Made by a program: the position numbers and the translations under genes. A stretch of 48,519 nucleotides of DNA from Candidatus Jidaibacter sp. (GTDB taxonomy: Bacteria; Pseudomonadota; Alphaproteobacteria; Rickettsiales; Midichloriaceae): contig JAJTIA010000001.1 in the NCBI GenBank assembly GCA_021299995.1, positions 1-48,519 of the forward strand. The letters are read 5' to 3'. Below the pieces are notes generated by a model. It was given only the letters and a program-made list of their open reading frames with translations. It searched no databases and had not been told where the DNA came from. This document shows positions 1 through 9,499 of this stretch, in pieces (the stretch's first letter is position 1; each line of letters opens with the position of its first letter).

Positions 1-89
1 AGCTGTAAATTTACTCGCTTTGGGTGTGTCTGATATTGATTTGTCGATAGTATGCATTATGTAGTGACAGGATAATTGGGGTCTGAGTG

Positions 90-209
90 CTGATAAAAAG
101 TCATATCAGAGGTATAGAAAATGTTTGGAATCAAGTAAAGAGACAGATTCCAAAATTTCACGGTATACCAAAGGAGCATTTTGGATTGTTTTTTAAGGAA
201 TATGAATGA
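90..209 (+). pseudogene. C-terminal scrap of an IS1595-type transposase
   Basis: The frame from about 90 to the TGA at 207-209 encodes a peptide with HIRGIENVWNQVKRQ near 102-146 followed by FHGIPKEHF and a final LFFKEYE. This is the pattern that ends IS1595-family transposases (H-x-N-x-IE-x-x-W, then F-x-G-(I/V)-x-x-x-x-F, then LKE-x-E-x-R). A TGA at 84-86 closes the frame upstream. A short stretch in a neighbouring frame (about 66-100) reads like the preceding TD-x-W region, so the gene is also frameshifted. No terminal inverted repeat was identified. The assignment rests on motif memory only. Confidence 0.5.
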
Positions 210-257
210 AAATTCGATAATCCAAATTCTAAAATTTAGCTATCAATTTTTGTCTAA

Positions 258-1610
258 TTATCTGAGATTTTGTTTTCCTGATTCGATTTGTGCATAGTCT
301 AGTACTATTGCATTTGCTATTCCGGTGACCTTTGTATGCTGTTGAATGAAATAAGATTCATAATTTGCTAATAATAAGGTCATTGTAGGTGACGCAGATA
401 GATCTAAGGGTTTCTTTCCACAATCTGTCCTAATAAAAGGGTTTGCATTCAATGCAATCAATAGACGGGAGATTTCGATATTATTAAATAATGCTGCAAT
501 ATGTAGAGCTGTTGTACCGTACTGATTTGGTACATTTAAAGATGCTCCATTTGATATAAGTGCTGCTGCCGCATTATTTTTACCCATCATGATTGCAGTG
601 CTCAGTGGTGTAAGGGACAATAAATCTTGTGCGTTTTTATCGGCATTATGATCAATTAAGATCTGTATTGCAGTGATATTATCCAGTTGCGCAGCGCAAT
701 GTAGGGGTGTTAAGCCTTGATTGGTGGGCTTATTGATTAGATATGGCGCAACTGATATGAAATTAAGTAATTCTGTTACTTGATAGCTTGATATAGCAAA
801 GTGCAATGATGTATATCCTTGAGGCCATGATAAAGATAAAAGGTTTAGAGGTTTTTGATATCTTAAATGGTATAAATAAATGATCTGGCTCATCTCATTA
901 TTTTTGCAAATCGATATAGGGCTTTTATTATTGATTGATGTGATGAATGGATTGGCATGATTTTGAAGTAGTGTAATTAAAGTATCTTTGGATTGTTTCC
1001 AGCTCGCGATATACAAAGGTGTTCTTCCATATTCATCTTGTGCATCGATATTTGCTCCTTTAGCTAATATACCATCTATTACATGTGACCAATTTCTAGA
1101 AGCAGCGTAGTGCAAAGATGTGAGGCCTCCAGGGTATTCAAAACTCGATAGTGCATCTGGATGAATAGATTCATTTTCGTACTTGACTAACAATTCTTTT
1201 ATAACTGGATTATCTGATGAATCTTTAGGGCTTGCTCCATTGTGAGAAAGAATGAAAGGATTTGCTTTTGAGTCAATTAATAGTTTGATAATATTAAGAC
1301 CATTAATATCATGCTTTTGTACTGCAAAATGTAATGGTGTAAGACCATCGTTATTTTGAATTGATGTCTTGCATCCTTTTTTGAGTAGTAAACTTACAAC
1401 CTCTATATCTCCGTTGTAAGCCGCGTAATGTAAAGGTGTACGGCCAGACTTGTCTTGAGCATTTATACTGCCGCCTTGATTAATTAATGCAAGAATATAT
1501 TCTCTGTTCTTAGTTATATCTGTGAGTTGAGCAGGTGCTCTGCCAAAATCCCTTGTTAATGATTTATCTTGCATAGTGTGCCAATAATGTATTTTTGGTG
1601 CATTATACAC
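258..1610 (-). CDS. Ankyrin-repeat protein
   Basis: This 450-residue protein is almost wholly ankyrin repeats. About nine units are visible, each with the G-x-TPLH-x-A-A core (for example near residues 55-87, 160-192, 293-325 and 359-391). Some units are degenerate (SPKDSS, KPLDLSA). No signal peptide or membrane segment is seen, so it is cytoplasmic or exported without a classical signal. Ankyrin proteins of intracellular bacteria often bind host proteins, but nothing here identifies a partner. A second Met at residue 13 is an alternative start. It stands alone, with its stop about 50 bp from a transposase scrap and its 5' end facing the aspS stop across about 60 bp. The fold is clear; the function is unknown. 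Confidence 0.9.
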   Translation of the reverse strand: MYNAPKIHYWHTMQDKSLTRDFGRAPAQLTDITKNREYILALINQGGSINAQDKSGRTPLHYAAYNGDIEVVSLLLKKGCKTSIQNNDGLTPLHFAVQKHDINGLNIIKLLIDSKANPFILSHNGASPKDSSDNPVIKELLVKYENESIHPDALSSFEYPGGLTSLHYAASRNWSHVIDGILAKGANIDAQDEYGRTPLYIASWKQSKDTLITLLQNHANPFITSINNKSPISICKNNEMSQIIYLYHLRYQKPLNLLSLSWPQGYTSLHFAISSYQVTELLNFISVAPYLINKPTNQGLTPLHCAAQLDNITAIQILIDHNADKNAQDLLSLTPLSTAIMMGKNNAAAALISNGASLNVPNQYGTTALHIAALFNNIEISRLLIALNANPFIRTDCGKKPLDLSASPTMTLLLANYESYFIQQHTKVTGIANAIVLDYAQIESGKQNLR

Positions 1611-1669
1611 GCAAATCTCGATAAAAAAAGCAAAAATGCAATTTTTTTTATAAATAAAGCTTTTTTTGG

Positions 1670-3511
1670 CTACTTTTCTATGTTTTTTTGAGCAACCGGG
1701 GTCAATAGCAGATGTAATTCACGCAACTGCTTTTGAGTGGCTACAGAAGGAGCTCCCATCAAAAGATCTTGAGCTTGCTGATTTAAAGGGAAGCATATTA
1801 CTTCACGTATGTTTGGCTCATCGGCTAAAAGCATCACTATTCTATCGATTCCAGGGGCAAATCCGCCATGCGGAGGAGCACCATATTTGAATGCATTGAT
1901 TAACGCAGGAAATTTGTTGTCTACAACTTCTCTGCCGTAGCCTGCAATCTCAAATGCTTTGTACATAATTTCTGGCTTATGGTTTCTTATTGCCCCACTT
2001 GAAAGCTCAATTCCGTTACATACGATGTCGTATTGGTATGCAAGTATATCTAATTGTTTCTCGATGGTGTCTGCATCTTGCAAAATCTCCATGCCGCCTT
2101 GAGGCATTGAGAATGGGTTGTGCGAGAAGTCAATCTTTTGATCTTCTTCATTCCACTCGTAAAATGGGAAGTCTACTATCCAGCAGAATTTGTATACGTT
2201 TTTATCTATGAGATTTAAATCTTCTCCTAGTTTAATACGTACTCTGCCAGCGATTTTTGCAGCTTCTAGCTCTGTGCCACATGAGAAGAATACAGAGTCA
2301 CCATTTTGTAATCCTGCTCTTGACTTGAGTTCAGCTAATTTGCTTTCGTTGAGAAATTTAGCTATGGGTCCTTTGCCAGATCCATCTTTATCGAATGTAA
2401 TGTAAGCTAAGCCTTTTGCACCAAGTTCTTGTTGTGCAAATTCAATCATCTTATCAAAAAAGCTTCTAGAATGCTCAGATGTTGCGGGTGCAGGTATTGC
2501 TCTTACTTTTGAGCCCTTTGCTACAGCAGATTTGAATATTGTGAAGTCGGAATCTGCAAAGATATCTGTAACATCGCATATCTCTATTGGGTTACGTAAA
2601 TCTGGTTTGTCTATACCATACTTCATCATAGCATCTCTATATGTAATGCGAGGGAATGGCGCTTGAGAGACTTGTTTTGTTGTGAATTCTTCAAATAAGT
2701 TTTGCAATATTGGTTCCATAGTTGTGAACACATCTTCTTGTGTAACAAAGGACATTTCCAAGTCTAATTGATAAAACTCACCAGGCGCTCTGTCTGCGCG
2801 TGCATCTTCATCTCTGAAGCAAGGTGCGATTTGGAAATATCTGTCAAAGCCAGATACCATCAACAATTGCTTGAACTGCTGAGGTGCTTGTGGTAATGCA
2901 AAAAACTTTCCTGGGTTTAGTCTGCTAGGCACTAAGAAATCTCTTGCGCCCTCAGGAGAGCTCGCTGTGAGAATAGGTGTCTGAAATTCAACGAAGCCTG
3001 CGTCTGTCATTCTGCGTCTTATTGAAGAAATCACCTTACTTCTGAGCATAATGTTATTGTGCATTTTTTCGCGTCTTAAATCTAGAAAGCGATACTGAAG
3101 TCTCAAGTTTTCAGGGAAGTCGTATTCTGCATTGACGTTAATAGGTAAGTGAGCAGCTTCTGAAATCACTTCTATGTCTTCTACAACTACTTCGATCGCA
3201 CCAGTTTTCATATCAGCGTTTATAGTTTCCTCAGAACGTTTAAGAACTGTACCAGTGATTGTGATTACAGATTCATATGATAAAGAGCTGAACACTTCGT
3301 ACTGCTCATCTGATAAAAAGTTGATAGCGGCATCTTCTTTAGAAGATACTATCTGTGTGACACCGTAATGATCTCTTAGGTCGATAAAATATACGCCTCC
3401 ATGATCTCGTTTTCTATGGACCCATCCAGAAAGTTTCACTGTTTTGCCAGCATCTTCTATAGTAAGCGCTGCGCATGTATGAGTACGATATCTGTGCATA
3501 GTATCTGTCAT
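1670..3511 (-). CDS. aspS: Aspartyl-tRNA synthetase
   Basis: This 613-residue class IIb synthetase charges tRNA with aspartate in the cytoplasm. The order is an N-terminal OB-fold anticodon domain (about 1-110), class II motif 1, motif 2 around residues 225-250 ([10 protein letters not shown] followed by [12 protein letters not shown]), a bacterial GAD insertion (about 300-420) and motif 3 near 542-573 ([14 protein letters not shown]). The length is normal for the bacterial type, and the [13 protein letters not shown] wording matches alphaproteobacterial enzymes. The first Met is supported by a GGGGA ribosome site about 8 bases upstream. Whether it is discriminating or also makes Asp-tRNA(Asn) cannot be told here. 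It is transcribed away from the methyltransferase gene, so 3,512-3,676 should hold two divergent promoters. Confidence 0.98.
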   Translation of the reverse strand: MTDTMHRYRTHTCAALTIEDAGKTVKLSGWVHRKRDHGGVYFIDLRDHYGVTQIVSSKEDAAINFLSDEQYEVFSSLSYESVITITGTVLKRSEETINADMKTGAIEVVVEDIEVISEAAHLPINVNAEYDFPENLRLQYRFLDLRREKMHNNIMLRSKVISSIRRRMTDAGFVEFQTPILTASSPEGARDFLVPSRLNPGKFFALPQAPQQFKQLLMVSGFDRYFQIAPCFRDEDARADRAPGEFYQLDLEMSFVTQEDVFTTMEPILQNLFEEFTTKQVSQAPFPRITYRDAMMKYGIDKPDLRNPIEICDVTDIFADSDFTIFKSAVAKGSKVRAIPAPATSEHSRSFFDKMIEFAQQELGAKGLAYITFDKDGSGKGPIAKFLNESKLAELKSRAGLQNGDSVFFSCGTELEAAKIAGRVRIKLGEDLNLIDKNVYKFCWIVDFPFYEWNEEDQKIDFSHNPFSMPQGGMEILQDADTIEKQLDILAYQYDIVCNGIELSSGAIRNHKPEIMYKAFEIAGYGREVVDNKFPALINAFKYGAPPHGGFAPGIDRIVMLLADEPNIREVICFPLNQQAQDLLMGAPSVATQKQLRELHLLLTPVAQKNIEK

Positions 3512-3676
3512 TTAATTCCCCAAGACTGAAATGAAAATTTTGCTCGATTCTATTATAATAGTATGAATCTATCAAGTTAAAAAGGGTTGAATACAGACGT
3601 GAAGATGATAATAGCATATTATTTATAATATAATTTATTGATAGTATAGATAAATAAATAAGTGAGATATCAATAC

Positions 3677-4545
3677 ATGAGAATTCTTAATTGTATTGTA
3701 ATAGCTCTATTTTTAACATTCGAAGGGATTAATGCTATTTCTAAAGATGCATATATTTTTTTAGAAGGAAAAGAAGCGCAAAAAAAAGGTTGGAGATTCA
3801 GAACGAGTTTGCCCGTGATATTCTAATCAATGCATTTCAAGACGTATCATTTATTAAAACTATACAAGGCATGACTGTTGTTGATTTTGGATGCGGCGCA
3901 TCTAGTGCTTATAAAGACATTTCAAGATTGATAGGGGAATCAGGAAGATACATAGGAATAGACGATTCTGAAAAGCAAATAGAATTTAACAAAGCGCATT
4001 TTCAAGGAATGGAGTATATTGTAGGTAATGAAAATTCTAAAGAGGCATGGCAAGTATTGTACTCTGCGGATATAATTTATATGAGATTCGTTGTAATCCA
4101 TCAGAAAAATCAAAAAGGTTTTTTGCGCACATTGTATGATGATAGGAAGCCTGTTTCTTTTCTTATAATTCAGGAGCCAGATTATGATCAAGAAAAAAAG
4201 AAGTTTGTCGCACAGAGGTATCCATTCGCTGTAGAGATACCTGAATTTAAAGGGATGTTAGGAAAGAAAAGAGGTGTAGATTATAATTTTGCTCCCCATA
4301 TCAAGCCATTTTTTGAGACATTAAAATATCAAAAATTGATTCATAATACCAATCATATGGAATTACCAATGCCTCAAGCAAAAGCTTTTTTCAAGGCTGC
4401 ATTCAAAGAGGTGAATTCTAAAGATCCCGTTAATTTTGATGAAGAGTCTTTAGCACACTACCTTGATATAGTGTCTATGCTGCCTGAAAATGATAATGAG
4501 AAATGGCCTATAGATTTAATGCATACTATTATTGTACAGAAATGA
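3677..4545 (+). pseudogene. SAM-dependent methyltransferase with signal peptide, frameshifted in an A8 run
   Basis: The long frame from TTG 3790 (251 residues) has a class I methyltransferase motif I (VVDFGCGASS) and a motif II acidic residue (YIGIDDSEKQIEF). The real start appears to lie at ATG 3677. That frame encodes a signal-peptide-like MRILNCIVIALFLTFEGINA and then DAYIFLEGKEAQKK up to a run of eight A (3780-3787). Sliding one base there continues as RLEIQNEFARDIL, which is how this family normally begins (YLL-x-x-G-x-x-E-x-x-RL-x-x-QH). So one A has been lost, or slippage restores the frame. A secreted small-molecule methyltransferase would be unusual. The substrate is unknown. It is convergent with the hydroxylase gene downstream. 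Confidence 0.7.
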
Positions 4546-4566
4546 TTCGGATAATTATAACTCAGT

Positions 4567-5724
4567 CTATATATTGCCAGATGCGTAATTCATAAAGATT
4601 GATTTTGCAATTGTAGACTCATCTACAAGGCTTAAGCCAAATGATCTGATGCTCTCTATTACAGGTATGTTGTTTGCAAAGAGTGCGTTTAAAACTGTTG
4701 TGGCAGTAGCCATTGTTTTGTTATCTAGTTCTCGTTTTTTATATGCGTCTTGCACTAATGTATTGTTGCCAATATCTAAGCCCAGAGAGTGCCCATCTTT
4801 TATTGCAATATAAAGCATTTGTAAATCTCTTATGCTTAAGTTGAGCCCTTGCCCAGCTATTGGATGTATTGCATGTAGGCTATCTCCCAACAATACAAAT
4901 CTGCCGTGTATAGCATCTTTTGCTTCTTGTAGCTCTAGCTCGAAAAATGCATGAGATGAAATAAGTTTGATTTTGCCAAAAATATCTGATGCTCTATCGT
5001 TTATTAGTGCGTTTACTATTGATTCATCTAGTGTTTGAAGTGTGCTTGCAAATTTTTTAGGCATAGTCCACACTATAGATGATACGTTTCCACCTATTTT
5101 AGGTAGTATAGCAAAAGGACCTTGAGGTGTGAAGTTCTCTACAGCAAGTCCCTTGTGAGGGGTTTCGAGCTCTATATCTGCAACAAAAGCGATCTGGTCG
5201 TATTTGTGCTTCCGTACACCAAAACCCATCAAGGCTCTGGTAACAGATTTTTTACCATCTGTGACTATAAATAGGTTTGCCTGCATGCGTTTTTTCTTGG
5301 AGGTGATGACAGCGCTTTCCTCGATAGAGTCAACAGATTGTCCAAAGATTATTGGTATTTTGCGCTCTACGATCTTATCATACAAAGTTTTTTGTAGTGC
5401 GCCTTCGTCTATCATCATTCCAAAGTCAGCAGAGCCTATTGTTGTAGGGTCAAATGTGAGAGAACGCATCGTCATACGGTCTGCTACTAAGATTTTGTTG
5501 ATTGGTTGCCCATCAAACTCATTTTTTAAGATGTCGCATGTTTCTTGTATTATTCGTAAAGAGCCTTCTGCAATTGCGTAGAGACGTAGTGCTTGAAGAT
5601 TTGAGAAATACTGATCTTCCTTTTTTGCTTCTAGTACAGCTATATTTAAGCCAAGCTTGTGCAGAGAAAGAGCTGATAAAAGGCCTATAGGGCCACCACC
5701 GATAACTAAAACGTCGTATTTCAT
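4567..5724 (-). CDS. UbiH/UbiF/Coq6-type FAD-dependent hydroxylase
   Basis: This 385-residue flavoprotein monooxygenase is of the ubiquinone-biosynthesis family. The N-terminus carries the dinucleotide-binding VIGGGPIGLLSALSL (residues 7-21) ending in an acidic residue (VLEAK). Near residues 275-300 is the second FAD motif, LLGDSLHAIHPIAGQGLNL. These enzymes hydroxylate the aromatic ring of the ubiquinone precursor, usually at the inner face of the membrane. Which ring position it acts on (UbiH, UbiI, UbiF or a broad UbiL/UbiM type) cannot be decided from motifs. The start follows directly on a terminator hairpin (5741-5770), so it probably has its own promoter in that gap. No clear Shine-Dalgarno is visible. 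Confidence 0.88.
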   Translation of the reverse strand: MKYDVLVIGGGPIGLLSALSLHKLGLNIAVLEAKKEDQYFSNLQALRLYAIAEGSLRIIQETCDILKNEFDGQPINKILVADRMTMRSLTFDPTTIGSADFGMMIDEGALQKTLYDKIVERKIPIIFGQSVDSIEESAVITSKKKRMQANLFIVTDGKKSVTRALMGFGVRKHKYDQIAFVADIELETPHKGLAVENFTPQGPFAILPKIGGNVSSIVWTMPKKFASTLQTLDESIVNALINDRASDIFGKIKLISSHAFFELELQEAKDAIHGRFVLLGDSLHAIHPIAGQGLNLSIRDLQMLYIAIKDGHSLGLDIGNNTLVQDAYKKRELDNKTMATATTVLNALFANNIPVIESIRSFGLSLVDESTIAKSIFMNYASGNI

Positions 5725-5740
5725 AAAATGACTAAAAAAA

Positions 5741-5770
5741 TAGGCTTATACAAAAGTTAGTATAAGCCTA
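5741..5770 (-). terminator. Rho-independent terminator after the 40-residue ORF
   Basis: Perfect 11-bp inverted repeat (5741-5751 with 5760-5770, loop of 8). On the minus strand the stem is followed by a run of seven T. It lies 23 bases past the stop of the small ORF at 5793-5915 and just before the hydroxylase start, so it separates the two units. Confidence 0.8.
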
Positions 5771-5792
5771 AAAAGAGTGTACTGAAACTAAA

Positions 5793-5915
5793 TTATTCAG
5801 CAGAAACTGTAGCTTCTTCAGCAACCAATTCAGCTTGTGTTTCAACAGGAACTGTTTCTTCAACAGGAAGCATTGGTACAACTTCTTCAGATGGATTTAA
5901 ATTAATATCAGACAT
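5793..5915 (-). CDS. Small acidic protein of 40 residues
   Basis: This ORF starts MSDINLNPSEEV and ends VAEEATVSAE. About a quarter of its residues are Glu or Asp, with many Val and Pro and no Lys or Arg. It contains a loose duplicated VPVE(E/T) unit near residues 16-26. I know no family match. Reality is supported by a GAGG ribosome site about 8 bases before the ATG and by a strong terminator just past the stop. It lies 67 bp downstream of rnd on the same strand and could share the hisS-rnd transcript. It is likely soluble and intrinsically disordered. The function is unknown. Confidence 0.6.
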   Translation of the reverse strand: MSDINLNPSEEVVPMLPVEETVPVETQAELVAEEATVSAE

Positions 5916-5982
5916 TTTATTCCTCGATATTTATTGTTGAGTGAAACAAGATGATACACAGGAATTAATTAAAGTCACCAGT

Positions 5983-6612
5983 TTAATGCTGCAATATATC
6001 AAATTCATTCCAGCCAGCTAAATCCAATCTTGCACGTGTTGGTAAGAAATCGAAGCAGGCTTGAGCCATCTCATATCTGCACTCACGTTTCAATAAAATA
6101 TTCAATTTATCTCGTAATGCATGAAGGTGTAATACATCTGATGCTGCATAATTTATTTGATCCTGAGTCAGTGTTGCAGATCCCCAGTTTGATAGCTGCT
6201 GTTGTTTATTGATTTTTACTTCTAATAGCTCGAAGCACAAATCTTTTAAGCCATGCATATCTGTATATGTCCGTGTTAAGCGTGATGCGATTTTTGTGCA
6301 ATATACGTTGGACATCTTGACTTGAAGATAGTGTTCTAAGATTGCTATATCGAAGCGACCAAAGTGAAATAGCTTTGCACGACTATCATCTTGTAACAAT
6401 TTTTTGATGTTTGGAGCGTCATATTTTTTCTCAGGGAAGTGGACAACATGTGCTGTATTATCTCCGTTAGAGATCTGAATTACGCATAGTCTATCTCTGT
6501 GATTGTTTAGACCCATTGCTTCTGTATCTATCGCTAAGTCTCCTTTTAATACTAAATCGTTTGGTAGGTCGTACTGATGGTAAAATATCTGTGGTTTGTT
6601 GTCTTTGTTCAT
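5983..6612 (-). CDS. rnd: Ribonuclease D, short form
   Basis: This 209-residue 3'-5' exoribonuclease is of the DEDDy family. The first acidic pair is in AIDTEAMGL (about residues 28-36), the second Asp is in FHFGRFDIAILE, and the terminal Tyr/Asp motif is in INYAASDVLHLH. It is about half the length of the E. coli enzyme because it lacks the HRDC domains, which is normal for the short alphaproteobacterial form. It probably trims tRNA or other RNA 3' ends. Its ATG overlaps the hisS stop by one base (TAATG), so the two are translationally coupled in the order hisS-rnd. Confidence 0.92.
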   Translation of the reverse strand: MNKDNKPQIFYHQYDLPNDLVLKGDLAIDTEAMGLNNHRDRLCVIQISNGDNTAHVVHFPEKKYDAPNIKKLLQDDSRAKLFHFGRFDIAILEHYLQVKMSNVYCTKIASRLTRTYTDMHGLKDLCFELLEVKINKQQQLSNWGSATLTQDQINYAASDVLHLHALRDKLNILLKRECRYEMAQACFDFLPTRARLDLAGWNEFDILQH

Positions 6613-7871
6613 TATAAACCTTGATTGATAATAGTTGTGATTTCATTGATTGAGAGTGTTTTTTCTTCACCAGTTTTCATGTTCTTCAATTTAAATGCTG
6701 CAGTTTCTAGCTCTGAGTCGCCAAATACAACTACGTAATCTGCACCAAGTTTGTTCGCTTTTTCAAACTGCTTACCCACTTTGTTTGCAATCACGCTATC
6801 ACATCTAATATTGTTTTGTCTCAATTGATTAGAGACTGAAAGCATTTCGCTTGTTGCATTTTCGCCGATTGGTATAAGAATTGTAAGTGGCTTTTTGGTT
6901 AGTGTCTCTTTTATATGTGCGGCAGAAAGCTCTCCTACCCGCTCTATTCCGCAGCCAAAACCAATGCCTGGTACAGCTATGTTTGCCCCCATCATCTCAA
7001 AAAGTTTGTCGTATCTGCCGCCGCCCAAGACTGTGCCCTGGCTGCCTAAAAGCTTTGTTGTGAATTCAAATACTGTGTGGCAATAGTAGTCCATCCCACG
7101 TACGATTTTTTCGTTGACTATAAAATGTATGTTTAGCTTTGTAAGCTGATTTCGTACTTTATCAAACCTTGCTTTAGATTCATCATTTAATGCGTCGAAT
7201 ATACGGGGAGCGCCAGCAACTATTTTTTTGTCGCCTTCATCTTTTGAGTCTAAAATCCTGAGAGGATTCTTTTCTAATCTGACCAAACTATCTTCAGATA
7301 ATTCTGCCTTATAACGAGAGAAATACTCGACTAATTTTTCTCTGTAAGCAGCTCTGCTTTGGAAATCACCAAGTGTTGAGATTTCCAAAGTGATTGCGTC
7401 TTGTAAACCTATCGATTTTAAGATGTCGCATGCAAGCATTATGCACTCTACATCTGCTGTGTAATCAGAAGAGCCGAATATCTCGAAATTAAGCTGGTGA
7501 AACTGGCGGTATCTACATTTTTGAGGGCGCTCATGTCTAAACACTGGTCCTGCAGAGAAGTATCTGCGTGGCATGCTTTGAAGCAAGCTGTTGGATATTG
7601 CAGAGCGTACAATGCCTGCTGTGAACTCTGGCCTCAGTGTTATGTAGCTACCGTCTCTATCTTGAAATGTATATGTTTCTTTGCTCACAATATCTGATGT
7701 TTCTCCCAATGTTCTATGGAATACTTCACTCATCTCGAATATCGGTGTTGCGATTTCTTCGAAGTTGTAATTCAAAGATATCTTACGGGCTTTTTGGATG
7801 ATAGCGTTATGTATAAGCAGTTCGTCTCCTGATATATCTCGAGTTCCTCTGATAGGTTGAAGGCATGACAT
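6612..7871 (-). CDS. hisS: Histidyl-tRNA synthetase
   Basis: This 419-residue class IIa synthetase charges tRNA-His. Motif 1 region and the RPEFTAGIVR segment lie near residue 80, motif 2 is around 108-130 (RPQKCRYRQFHQLNFEIFG), and the histidine-binding GMDYYCHTVFEF is near 258-270. GGGRYDKL and motif 3 follow, then a C-terminal anticodon-binding domain from about residue 325. The length is standard. An AGGAG site lies 6 bases before the ATG. It is first in the hisS-rnd unit and divergent from metG across about 130 bp. Confidence 0.98.
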   Translation of the reverse strand: MSCLQPIRGTRDISGDELLIHNAIIQKARKISLNYNFEEIATPIFEMSEVFHRTLGETSDIVSKETYTFQDRDGSYITLRPEFTAGIVRSAISNSLLQSMPRRYFSAGPVFRHERPQKCRYRQFHQLNFEIFGSSDYTADVECIMLACDILKSIGLQDAITLEISTLGDFQSRAAYREKLVEYFSRYKAELSEDSLVRLEKNPLRILDSKDEGDKKIVAGAPRIFDALNDESKARFDKVRNQLTKLNIHFIVNEKIVRGMDYYCHTVFEFTTKLLGSQGTVLGGGRYDKLFEMMGANIAVPGIGFGCGIERVGELSAAHIKETLTKKPLTILIPIGENATSEMLSVSNQLRQNNIRCDSVIANKVGKQFEKANKLGADYVVVFGDSELETAAFKLKNMKTGEEKTLSINEITTIINQGL

Positions 7872-7998
7872 TTTGACTCCTGCATATTAACTTTGTTTGC
7901 TATATATATACAGCAATACCTAAAAATCCGCTATTACAATGTTGTGTTTTTTAGATAAAAGTGTACTTTTGCATCAACAAAAGTTTATAGCAAATCAA

Positions 7999-9492
7999 AT
8001 GAAAAAATATTTTATAACTACACCAATATATTATGTAAATGATAAGCCACACTTAGGTCATATATATACAACGCTTGCAGCAGACGTAATAGCTCGTTTT
8101 AAGCGCTTAGATGGCTATGATGTGAGATTCCTTACAGGTACAGATGAGCATGGTCAAAAGATAGAAAAATCAGCGGCTGCAAAAGGAGTAGAGACTATAG
8201 AATATTGCGATCACATTGCATCTATTTTTAAAGATGCCGCAATAAAAATGAACTTTAGTTACGACGATTTTATACGCACTTCAGAACCGCGTCACAAAGA
8301 GGTTGTTAAGCAGATCTGGCAAAAAATGTACGATAAAGGGTATATATATGAAGGTAAATACGCTGGTTGGTACAGCGTGCGCGATGAGGCTTTTTATGAT
8401 GAATCAGAGATCATTGATGGTAAAGCACCAACAGGTGCAGAGGTGGAATGGGTTGAAGAGCCTACATATTTCTTCAAGCTTTCTGCTTTTCAAGATAAGT
8501 TGCTTGCATTATATGAAGAGCAGCCAAATTTTATAATGCCTGAGAGCAAACGTAATGAAGTGATCAGTTTTGTTAAATCAGGTTTGAGAGATTTGTCTGT
8601 GTCTAGAACCTCTTTTAAATGGGGTATAGAAGTTCCGAATGATCCAAATCATGTGATGTATGTTTGGCTTGATGCCTTATTTAACTATTATTCGGCTATC
8701 TCCGATCCAGATTTACAAAAATACTGGCCCGCAGATTTGCACATAGTTGGCAAAGATATATTGAGATTCCATGCGATCTACTGGCCTGCGTTTTTGATGG
8801 CTGTGGATTTGCAATTACCAAGTCGTGTTTTTGCACATGGTTGGTGGCTTGTAGATGGTGAAAAGATGTCTAAATCTATAGGTAATGTTCTAGATCCCTT
8901 GAGTTTGGTAGAAAAGTTTGGTCTTGATCAGGTGCGTTACTTTTTAATGCGTGAGATGCCATTTGGGAATGATCATAGCTTCTCATCTGAAAACTTTTTT
9001 AATCGCATCAATTCTGAGCTTTCGAATACTATAGGTAATCTTGTACAAAGAGTGGTGAGTTTTGTGAATAAAAATGCAGAATCTAAGGTGCCAGAGTATA
9101 GTCTGATAGCAGAAGATGAGGAACTGATCAATACAGCGTATGGAGTGATTGATAAAATGCGTGTTTTTATAGATCAGCAGGCTATTCATCTAGCATTTGA
9201 AGAGGTGGTAAAGCTCGCAAAATTAGCTAATGAGTATATTGATAAGAATGCTCCATGGACTTTAAAGAAAACAGATTTAGCTCGCATGAATACAGTACTT
9301 TATGTGTTACTTGAGGTTATTAGGGTTATAGCTATATTGCTGCGACCACTAATGCCAGATGCTTCAACAAGGATGCTTGCTTTTTTTGGAAAGAAGGATG
9401 ATAATTTTGATTCTTTGAATAAAAAGTTTGCATTAATGCCTGGGTCTATGATAAATAATGCCGAAATTATTTTTCCTAGATTTGAGGGTTAG
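7999..9492 (+). CDS. metG: Methionyl-tRNA synthetase
   Basis: This class I synthetase has 498 residues from the chosen start. The HIGH motif is HLGH at residues 18-21 within YYVNDKPHLGHIYTT, and the KMSKS loop is at about residue 290 (GEKMSKSIGN). The insert has WYSVRDEAFYDESE and no four-cysteine zinc knuckle, which is the alphaproteobacterial/MetG2 form. There is no C-terminal tRNA-binding (EMAP-like) domain, so the protein is short. The frame is open upstream to 7939, but the family starts at MKKYFITTPIYY, so I take ATG 7999. No clear ribosome site is seen. The LRR gene follows after 7 bp. Confidence 0.97.
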   Translation: MKKYFITTPIYYVNDKPHLGHIYTTLAADVIARFKRLDGYDVRFLTGTDEHGQKIEKSAAAKGVETIEYCDHIASIFKDAAIKMNFSYDDFIRTSEPRHKEVVKQIWQKMYDKGYIYEGKYAGWYSVRDEAFYDESEIIDGKAPTGAEVEWVEEPTYFFKLSAFQDKLLALYEEQPNFIMPESKRNEVISFVKSGLRDLSVSRTSFKWGIEVPNDPNHVMYVWLDALFNYYSAISDPDLQKYWPADLHIVGKDILRFHAIYWPAFLMAVDLQLPSRVFAHGWWLVDGEKMSKSIGNVLDPLSLVEKFGLDQVRYFLMREMPFGNDHSFSSENFFNRINSELSNTIGNLVQRVVSFVNKNAESKVPEYSLIAEDEELINTAYGVIDKMRVFIDQQAIHLAFEEVVKLAKLANEYIDKNAPWTLKKTDLARMNTVLYVLLEVIRVIAILLRPLMPDASTRMLAFFGKKDDNFDSLNKKFALMPGSMINNAEIIFPRFEG

Positions 9493-9499
9493 GGAGTAG

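Noticed and set aside
258-1610. Repeated DNA in this stretch as a CRISPR-like array.
   Set aside because: The periodicity of about 100 bases comes from ankyrin codons; units vary and have no constant repeat with unique spacers.
1666-1890. Plus-strand frames inside aspS and inside other minus-strand genes as overlapping genes.
   Set aside because: They mirror strong conserved genes on the other strand and have neither ribosome sites nor family features.
3414-3617. A 67-codon minus frame across the aspS start.
   Set aside because: It overlaps the aspS N-terminus in another phase, has no ribosome site and has no recognisable content.
5741-5770. The hairpin as a riboswitch or attenuator for the hydroxylase gene.
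   Set aside because: It is a plain perfect stem with a U-run right after the small ORF; no alternative structure or conserved aptamer is visible.
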